A stretch of 62,413 nucleotides of DNA, taken from NCBI GenBank assembly GCA_947382875.1, contig CANDBG010000008.1, forward strand, positions 1-62,413, given 5' to 3'. Under the pieces are notes generated by a model. It did not search any database. It was not told where the DNA came from and saw only the letters and a program-made list of their open reading frames with translations. This document shows, in pieces, positions 57,011 to 62,413 of the stretch. The position numbers and the translations under genes are program-made. Numbering within the stretch: position 1 is the stretch's first letter; the number at the start of each line of letters is the position of its first letter. Origin of the DNA: an uncultured Oscillibacter sp. (GTDB lineage Bacteria > Bacillota > Clostridia > Oscillospirales > Oscillospiraceae).

Positions 57011-57964
57011 TCACTTGCAGAGAAACGCGTTCCAGCCGTTGTCGCTGTGGCGTTCCAGAACCTCCACGCCATTTGCGGTCAGAGCGGCGGCGGTTTCGTC
57101 GGCGCGGCCGTCGATGATGCCTGAACAGAGAAAACGACCGTTTTCCGCCAGCAGCTCCCGCACCCGCGGCGCAAGAGCGATAATCACGTCGGCTACAATG
57201 TTCGCAAACACCACGTCATAACCTCCTCCGATTTCCGTCGACAGGGCTTCGTCGGTAAGGATGTTGCCCGTGAGAACGCGGCACGCGTCCGGCGCAAGAC
57301 CGTTCAGGGCGGCGTTGTCCCGGGCGGCGTCGCGGCATTTATCGTCGATGTCCACCGCCAGCGCCGACGCCGCTCCCAGACGCAAAGCCGCAATCGATAA
57401 AATTCCGCTGCCGCAGCCCAGGTCCAGAACCCGCTCGCCGCCATGAATAAAGCGCTCCATCGTTTCCAGACACAAACGCGTGGAGGCGTGCGCGCCTGTG
57501 CCGAAGGTGAGGCCGGGGTCCAGATAGAGCGGAATCCGGTCTCCCAGCTCCGCCTGTTCCCATTGGGGGATAATCAGCAGACGCTCTCCAACCTCCATCG
57601 GCTTGTAATACTGCTTCCAATTGTTTTCCCAGTCGGCGTCCTGCACGTCTTCCAGGGACATGATCAGCGGTCCGCAGTCGGAACGCTGCTTTTTCAGCGC
57701 ATCCAAAGCAATCCGAACCTGTCCCATTTTCGTGTACCCAATCGCATTGGCTTCCAGGTAAAAGGTCACGCGGGAACGTCCTTCCATGCTCCGGGAGAGA
57801 CCTTCGTCCACGTAATCCCAGTAATCCCGATTGTTCTCGAGAAAATCATGGAAGTCCGTTTCGTCCTCAATCTGAATGCCGTCGATGTCCTGGGCGGACA
57901 GCAGCGCCTGGACTTCTTCCAGTCCGGCGGCGTTGGTATCAATGTGTATTTCCAGCCAATGCAT
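57011..57964 (-). CDS. prmA: Ribosomal protein L11 methyltransferase
   Basis: 317 residues, usual PrmA length: N-terminal L11-recognition domain (HWLEIHIDTNAAGLEEVQALLSAQDIDGIQIED), then the class I methyltransferase core with FGTGAHASTRLCLETME, VLDLGCGSGILSIAALRLGA (motif I), VDIDDKC and VVFANIVADVIIAL (NIxA motif). Trimethylates L11 in the cytosol. The start is the ATG giving MHWLEIH, with GGAAAGGATATGG upstream; an upstream in-frame extension would add a non-homologous basic segment. Confidence 0.93.
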   Translation of the reverse strand: MHWLEIHIDTNAAGLEEVQALLSAQDIDGIQIEDETDFHDFLENNRDYWDYVDEGLSRSMEGRSRVTFYLEANAIGYTKMGQVRIALDALKKQRSDCGPLIMSLEDVQDADWENNWKQYYKPMEVGERLLIIPQWEQAELGDRIPLYLDPGLTFGTGAHASTRLCLETMERFIHGGERVLDLGCGSGILSIAALRLGAASALAVDIDDKCRDAARDNAALNGLAPDACRVLTGNILTDEALSTEIGGGYDVVFANIVADVIIALAPRVRELLAENGRFLCSGIIDGRADETAAALTANGVEVLERHSDNGWNAFLCK

Positions 57965-58203
57965 ATTCCATATCCTTTCCGGTTTTGCATATTTTTTGGA
58001 GAAAGCCGCCTTTTCTCTTTTGAAAAAAGGCAGCTTTACAAAAAGGTACAAGTTTTCTGCAAACCATTTTTGAAGTCATTTCCACAGGAAATTATATCAT
58101 AAAAACCGGCAAATTTCAACGGTTTTCGATATGATTTGAAGATGGACGAATTCTTTTGAAAAAGTTGACTTTCAGAAAATGCCCATCTGATCCGGAAGGT
58201 GGA

Positions 58204-59076
58204 TTACCTTTTTGAGCCAACGAAGAACAGGGCTACCACACCCGCGCCGGTATGACTGCCAATAACCGGGCCAATGTATCCGATAGTAATGTTCTGTGTA
58301 CCGAAGCGGCGGCGGATTTCAGCGGCGACAAATTTCGCGTCGTCGAGGCAGTCGCCGTGACTGATGAACACGGTTTGATAGCCCGGCGTATCGGCGGTTT
58401 CCTCCATCTGATCCACCAGGGCCAGCAGGGACGCCTTGCGGCCCCGCGCCTTGTCCATGGCGATGAGCCGTCCTTCGTCGTCCACGTGCAGCACCGGCTT
58501 GATCGAAAGCATGGTGCCGAATAAGGCCGTTGTTGCGCTGATGCGTCCGCCGCGTTTCAGGTGGTGCAGGTCGTCGACGGTGAACCAGTGGCAGACGGAG
58601 CCCTTCTGCTGTTCGGCGAAGTCCCGGACTTCCTGAATGGATTTTCCATTTCGTTTCTCCTGGGCGCAGAGCCACACCAGAAGTCCCTGCCCCATGGAGG
58701 CGCAGAGGGAATCCACCACATAAATTTCCCGGTCCGGGTACGTCTCCCGCAGACCGTCGGCGGCAATGACGGCGGATTGATACGTCGTGGAGAGCGCGGA
58801 GGAAAAGCAAATGCAGAGCAAATCCTCGCCCCGGTCCAGAACGGATTTCATAACGGCTTCAAAATCGCCCACGCTCACAGCGGAGGTGACGGCGTTTTCA
58901 CCGCCCCGGACGCGGCTGTAAAACTCCTGAAAGCCGATTTCCCGGCCATCCAGATAGTTCCGGTACGTAGAGCCGGACATCTCCAGGCTCAGGGGAAGGA
59001 CTTCCAGTTCCAGCTCCGCGGCCAGTTCCGCAGGGAGGTCGCAGCAGCTGTCGGTCAGGATGGTGTAAGCGGCCAT
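58204..59076 (-). CDS. DegV family fatty-acid-binding protein
   Basis: 290 residues. It begins YTILTDSCCDLPAELAAELELEVLPLSLEMSG. Typical blocks follow: TSAVSVGDFEAVMKSVLDRGEDLLCICFSSALSTTYQSA (Ser binding the lipid carboxylate), YVVDSLCASMGQGLLV, HHLKRGGRISATTALFGTMLSIKPVLHVDDEGRL. DegV (FakB-like) proteins deliver fatty acids to FakA kinase. It follows the DUF1836 gene by two bases on the minus strand, so the two are cotranscribed. The gap to prmA (57965-58203 side) holds only AT-rich DNA and the prmA promoter. Confidence 0.92.
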   Translation of the reverse strand: MAAYTILTDSCCDLPAELAAELELEVLPLSLEMSGSTYRNYLDGREIGFQEFYSRVRGGENAVTSAVSVGDFEAVMKSVLDRGEDLLCICFSSALSTTYQSAVIAADGLRETYPDREIYVVDSLCASMGQGLLVWLCAQEKRNGKSIQEVRDFAEQQKGSVCHWFTVDDLHHLKRGGRISATTALFGTMLSIKPVLHVDDEGRLIAMDKARGRKASLLALVDQMEETADTPGYQTVFISHGDCLDDAKFVAAEIRRRFGTQNITIGYIGPVIGSHTGAGVVALFFVGSKR

Positions 59077-59078
59077 GG

Positions 59079-59669
59079 TCAGTCACGCTCCTTTTCTTTT
59101 TTACCGGCTTCCTTTTTTGCGGTATCCTTTTTGGAAGGTTCTTTTTTGTCCACGCTGCGCCGCAAAAGCGCCACACAGCGGCTGCTGGCGACGCCGGCGG
59201 CGTAGCTCAAGAGGGCGAAATGAATGGCGGCGTCTGCGGTCCCGGCGTCGGAGAGCTGACCGTTTTCCGCCCGTCGTTCCAGTTCTCCGGCGGTGATGTT
59301 GAGGGCTTTGTCAAGGCTGTCGCAAAAGGCGGCGTAGCCGTCGGCGACGCCCCGTTCTCCCTGCAGTTCCTGACGGATGAGCAGGTCCATATCCCGGGTG
59401 GACATGACGCGTTTGAGAATGCAGATCGCCGTGAAATAGGCCAGATGCTCCCGATTGTATTTTTTTCCCTCGGCTCGGGGGGCGAGTCCGCTTTTGGTGT
59501 AATTGTTTACCATGGCGGCGGTGAGGCCGTCGTCGCCGTCGAAGCGCAGGACCTGCCGATCCATGTAGGAGAGGACCTGATCCATATAGAGGGCGAAGTC
59601 CGGAAGCTGGTCCCACTCCACGGGCCGCTGTTCCCGGAGACGCTTTTGCAGTGCGTTGAGGTCGTTCAT
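59079..59669 (-). CDS. DUF1836 domain protein
   Basis: 196 residues. The DUF1836 core is recognisable: LPDFALYMDQVLSYMDRQVLRF, TAAMVNNYTKSGLAPRAEGKKYNREHLAYFTAICILKRVMS. This region is related to MerR-like winged helices and probably binds DNA. A Lys-rich tail (KKEPSKKDTAKKEAGKKEKE) ends the protein, which is odd for the family and may add nucleic-acid affinity. AAAGGATATGGC precedes the ATG. First gene of the unit with degV. Confidence 0.8.
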   Translation of the reverse strand: MNDLNALQKRLREQRPVEWDQLPDFALYMDQVLSYMDRQVLRFDGDDGLTAAMVNNYTKSGLAPRAEGKKYNREHLAYFTAICILKRVMSTRDMDLLIRQELQGERGVADGYAAFCDSLDKALNITAGELERRAENGQLSDAGTADAAIHFALLSYAAGVASSRCVALLRRSVDKKEPSKKDTAKKEAGKKEKERD

Positions 59670-59853
59670 GCCATATCCTTTCTGTGCAACGGTTTCCAGT
59701 GTGCCGCCCGGCGGGGCCGGGACGGTCTATACAGCGGTTATTGTAACACCGGGACGCGGTTTTGTAAACCATATTTTGCAGCAATGAATACGAAACAGCT
59801 TGTTTTTCTCCTGCACGTTAGGAGATTCCGGGAATTTCGTTGCGGAACGACTC

Positions 59854-59884
59854 AAATCTGCATGGAATGTCGAAAATCTGCATG
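59854..59884 (+). promoter_or_regulatory. Direct repeats upstream of the LytTR regulator (candidate autoregulatory site)
   Basis: Two identical 11-mers, AAATCTGCATG at 59854-59864 and 59874-59884, offset by 20 bp. Tandem direct repeats about two helical turns apart are the normal binding site of LytTR response regulators. A -10-like TATGATAAAAT follows near 59910. The 290-bp gap 59670-59960 holds nothing else recognisable. Confidence 0.6.
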
Positions 59885-59960
59885 AGATGTATTTTCAAGA
59901 TTTTTCAATCTATGATAAAATTAATCAAATGTTATGTTTTCGATGAAGGAGGTGAGGATT

Positions 59961-60698
59961 ATGCGTGCGGCGATTGTGGAGGATGCTGTGATGGATCGGA
60001 AGGAGTTAGCCGGTTATCTGGGCCGCTGGGGGGAGGAAACCGGCACATCGGTAAAAGTGGAGTGCTTTGAGAACGGAGAAGCGTTTCTGAGCACCTTTGC
60101 CGCCGGGGATTGGGACGTAATTTTTCTGGATGTGTTTCTCTCCGGTATGAACGGCATGGAGACCGCCCGGCGCATCCGGGCCCTCGACGAAAGCTGCCGT
60201 CTGATTTTCAGCACTGCCGCCGCGGAGTTTGCCGTGGAGAGCTACGAAGTGGCGTCGTCCTGGTATCTGGTAAAGCCTTATGGCTACGACAAGCTCAAGC
60301 GTGCCCTGGAACGCTGCGGGCCGGCGCTGCGGGAACGTTATATAACGGTTCCGGGCCGGTACGGGCCGGAAAAGCTCATGTTGTCTCAGGTGGCCTGGAC
60401 GGAGTATGAAAACCGCCGGATTCACATTCACTATCTGGATGGCGGAGAGACCTGGGCGCTGATGAATCAGGGAGATTTTGCGTCACAGCTTCTGGGCTGC
60501 CGGGATTTTTGCGACTGTATGAAGGGATTGATTGTACATTTTGTAGCCGTTGAGAAGTTACTGCCTGATTCCTTTCTGCTCCGGGACGGCCAGCGCATTC
60601 CCATCAGCCGTCTGAAATACCGGGCTGTACGGGAACAATTTCTGGATTATTCTTACGGTCAGGCGAGGGGAGGTCCTGGGTATGCCGGGAATCGTTAA
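59961..60698 (+). CDS. LytTR family response regulator (AgrA-like)
   Basis: 245 residues: receiver domain with acidic pocket (AAIVEDAVMDR), phospho-acceptor Asp in VIFLDVFLSGMNG at about residue 55, Ser/Thr in LIFSTAAAEFAVE and Lys in WYLVKPYGYDK, then a LytTR DNA-binding domain (QVAWTEYENRRIHIHYLDGG..., CRDFCDCMKGLIVHFVAVEKLLPDSFLLRDGQRIPISRLKY). GAAGGAGGTGAGGATT precedes the chosen ATG. It overlaps the kinase gene by 17 bases. Confidence 0.92.
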   Translation: MRAAIVEDAVMDRKELAGYLGRWGEETGTSVKVECFENGEAFLSTFAAGDWDVIFLDVFLSGMNGMETARRIRALDESCRLIFSTAAAEFAVESYEVASSWYLVKPYGYDKLKRALERCGPALRERYITVPGRYGPEKLMLSQVAWTEYENRRIHIHYLDGGETWALMNQGDFASQLLGCRDFCDCMKGLIVHFVAVEKLLPDSFLLRDGQRIPISRLKYRAVREQFLDYSYGQARGGPGYAGNR

Positions 60699-61977
60699 GC
60701 TGACTGTTTATACGGTGGTGAACATTCTTCCGCTGCTGATTCTGGCGCTGCTTCCGTTTCGGGACAACCTGCGGCTTTCGCCGAAATGGACGGCGGCGCT
60801 TACGCTTGCGCTCTTGCTGATCAGCGATTGTCTGTCCTATATTGCGATGCTTTATGACGCGGCGGCGGCGGCCTCTTGTTTTTCCATCCTGCTGTATCTG
60901 GTGTTTTATCTTATTGCGGTCCGGGCCAGCCTGACAAAGCTGCTGACCGTGCTGCTTATTTTGATGAATTTTGCAACGCTGGCTACAGAAACGGCGGCGT
61001 TTCTGCGTTTTCTGTTTCTCGCCGCCGGGGACGTGCCGCTTTATACCTGGACGCACACGGTTTTTTATGCGGTTGGTTTGCTGTTGGCGTTTCCCTTCTT
61101 CAGTCAGATGCTGAACAACCAGATTCGGCCTCAGGTGACGGCGGGAAATGCCGAGGCGTTCTGGCGGCATTTATGGGTACTTCCGGCCACATTCTGCATG
61201 GTGAATTATTATGCGGTTTTCCATGCGGGCGGAGCGGTTCCCTTTGCGCATTCCTGGTGGAACATTGCGTTTATGTGGTTAGTGAATCTGGGATTTCTCT
61301 TTACGGTGCATCTGGCGGCGAGTCTGCTGGAAGGAGGGCGGGAGAATTTACGGCTCCATCGGGCGAACAGTCAATTAGAGCTTCGGGTATCGCAATATGA
61401 GGCGCTGAAGCAGAACATTGAGCAGACCCGCCGTGCCCGGCACGATTTGAAAAAGCATTTGCAGGCGATTCAGGGATATATTGACAGCGGCGACATGGAG
61501 AAGCTGGAAAGTTATGTAAAAGAGTATGGAGTAAGCCTGCCTATGGCGGCAGGGACGTTTTCAAGAAATCCGGCAGTGGATTCGGTATTGCGGTATTATG
61601 CGGAGAAAGCGCAGGAGGAGGATGTCGATTTTGACGTTTCGTTTCAGATGGAGGCGCAGGCAGTCATACCAGAACCGGAGTTATGTGTATTGCTGGGGAA
61701 TTTGTTGGAAAACGCGCTGGACGCGGCTTCGGAGATTGAGGAAGGTTTTATACGGGTAAACGCGCGGCAGGTAGGGGAGAGCATGCTGTATATTACGGTA
61801 GATAACAGCAGCCGTCGCGGTCCATTGATTGAGAATGGCCGTTTTCGTTCCCGCAAGCGGGATGGCTATGGAATCGGGATTGATTCGGTTCGCGCCATAG
61901 CGGATCGTTTTCACGGCGACGCCCGTTTCTTCTGGCAAGACAACATTTTTTATGCCTCCATAATGCTGAATCCCTAA
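60682..61977 (+). CDS. GHKL sensor histidine kinase (AgrC-like)
   Basis: 431 residues. Six to seven N-terminal transmembrane helices (to about residue 215) form the sensor. A coiled linker follows, then the H-box-like RRARHDLKKHLQAIQGYIDSGD (phospho-acceptor His) and a GHKL ATPase with ELCVLLGNLLENALDAASE (N box), VDNSSRRGPL (G1-like) and KRDGYGIGIDSVRAIADRFHGDA (G2). It pairs with the upstream LytTR regulator in a peptide- or small-molecule-sensing system. No AgrB or AgrD gene is seen in the window. Confidence 0.9.
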   Translation: MPGIVKLTVYTVVNILPLLILALLPFRDNLRLSPKWTAALTLALLLISDCLSYIAMLYDAAAAASCFSILLYLVFYLIAVRASLTKLLTVLLILMNFATLATETAAFLRFLFLAAGDVPLYTWTHTVFYAVGLLLAFPFFSQMLNNQIRPQVTAGNAEAFWRHLWVLPATFCMVNYYAVFHAGGAVPFAHSWWNIAFMWLVNLGFLFTVHLAASLLEGGRENLRLHRANSQLELRVSQYEALKQNIEQTRRARHDLKKHLQAIQGYIDSGDMEKLESYVKEYGVSLPMAAGTFSRNPAVDSVLRYYAEKAQEEDVDFDVSFQMEAQAVIPEPELCVLLGNLLENALDAASEIEEGFIRVNARQVGESMLYITVDNSSRRGPLIENGRFRSRKRDGYGIGIDSVRAIADRFHGDARFFWQDNIFYASIMLNP

Positions 61978-62049
61978 TTATGACGTCAAACATCAGGTGA
62001 CGCGTCTGGAGGTGCGGGCGCAGAGCCGCCATTTGAAATGGCTGATCCC

Positions 62050-62140
62050 AAAAAAGAGCGTTTGTTAGGTGCGGCGCAAAACTACGGCTTTCTGCCCTGG
62101 ATAACGAGAAGTCAAAATCAACTTGTTGCAGGTGCCGCTG
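62050..62140 (+). repeat. Diverged copy of the 50-kb repeat element
   Basis: AAAAAGAGCGTTTG..., AAAACTACGG..., TGGATAACGAGAAGTCAAAATCAACTTG aligns with AAAAGAGCGTTTAG..., AAAACTTTGG..., ACTGGA...ACGAGAAGTCCAAATCGACTTGC at 50160-50235. The rest of 61978-62413 is AT-rich with no supported gene; frames across it start in this repeat and lack ribosome sites. Confidence 0.5.
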
Positions 62141-62354
62141 TTGGGGTCAAAGGTGATGGAAACATAGGTGGGAACCAGAATGCCATTTATTTCATCATAA
62201 TTATTTGCTTGATATACTGCGCAATGGATAGAAGCGGTATGATAGGTTTTCATTTACGCATAAGAAATTACAAGCTGAATATTGTGATAAATTATACAAA
62301 ATACTGTGCTGGCAACTATGACATTTGCTGTAAAAACTAGTTTTTGGTATGAAT

Positions 62355-62413
62355 ATGACAGGTAGTGTCAAGATAATTTCGCAAAATAGTTTACAGGCTC
62401 TGGCAAGAAGGAA
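62355..62413 (+). mobile_element. Possible insertion-sequence end at the window edge
   Basis: The sequence GGTAGTGTCAAGATAATTTC followed by GCAAAATAGTTTACAGGCTC resembles terminal regions of IS256-group elements in Firmicutes. Only one end is inside the window and no transposase is seen, so this is a weak call. Confidence 0.25.

Noticed and set aside
62038-62340. Possible 100-residue ORF at the right end
   Set aside because: It starts in the diverged repeat, lacks a ribosome site, and its second half is AT-rich with low-complexity hydrophobic residues.

Overview
This window looks like the chromosome of a moderately GC-rich, strictly anaerobic gut Firmicute of the Oscillospirales (clostridial cluster IV) type. 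The evidence is strong GGAGG ribosome sites, canonical TTGACA/TATAAT promoters, GHKL/LytTR signalling, DUF1836, DegV and DUF1294 genes, ICE-type genes with a two-S1-domain protein and DUF3268, and an anaerobic CoA-thioester style of catabolism. The assignment is an inference from gene content only.

1-14.8 kb is accessory DNA. It holds a stretch of conjugative-element genes (S1-domain protein, anchored secreted protein, DUF3268 zinc protein, small sigma factor) with a strong promoter and a long-hairpin candidate RNA between them. Next come a two-gene AAA-ATPase/TOPRIM-like pair (putative defence), an XRE regulator divergent from a SLOG/DUF1273 protein, and an Rrf2 gene whose start codon has been replaced by the 3' end of a truncated serine recombinase. 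An AT-rich island at 7.8-11.35 kb is bounded by two imperfect 42-bp repeats that both encode H-x-LRH-PNVK. It carries a methyltransferase gene with three in-frame amber codons, a UvrD-like helicase, and a chimera of a serine-recombinase N-terminus with what looks like the tail of an OLD/GajA-type nuclease. A Crp-like regulator and a MATE pump close the region.

14.9-46.7 kb is a large catabolic island. Minus-strand operon: OYE-type reductase, MFS, lipoyl E2, E3, fused E1 alpha-beta. Plus-strand operons: MBL hydrolase and VOC protein; two VOC proteins, MFS, Zn-dehydrogenase, SDR, MFS; aldo-keto reductase and Zn-dehydrogenase; transaldolase-like protein; then cupin, SDR, thiolase, BKACE, cyclase-family hydrolase, hydroxyacyl-CoA-dehydrogenase-type enzyme, CoA-transferase A/B and a sodium symporter; and finally two SDRs. 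Seven promoters in this island share one regulatory module (an 18-bp 6-6-6 palindrome, 4 bp, a half site, and a -35 element at a fixed distance), and a single LysR gene sits in its middle. The last large operon has the enzyme set expected for reduction and hydrolytic opening of a cyclic 1,3-diketone, as in anaerobic phloroglucinol breakdown: ring reductase, cyclohydrolase, hydroxy-acid dehydrogenase, triketide cleavage by BKACE, CoA transfer and thiolysis.

46.7-62.4 kb is mostly ordinary chromosome: tRNA-Ala(CGC), a pseudouridine kinase/glycosidase operon with a palindromic operator, a TfoX C-terminal protein, a 108-bp tandem repeat, DUF1294, two MgtC/SapB proteins, a DUF3298 protein, an Hsp70/J-like operon, prmA, degV, DUF1836, and a LytTR/GHKL two-component pair. 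A diverged copy of the repeat sequence lies at the right edge.
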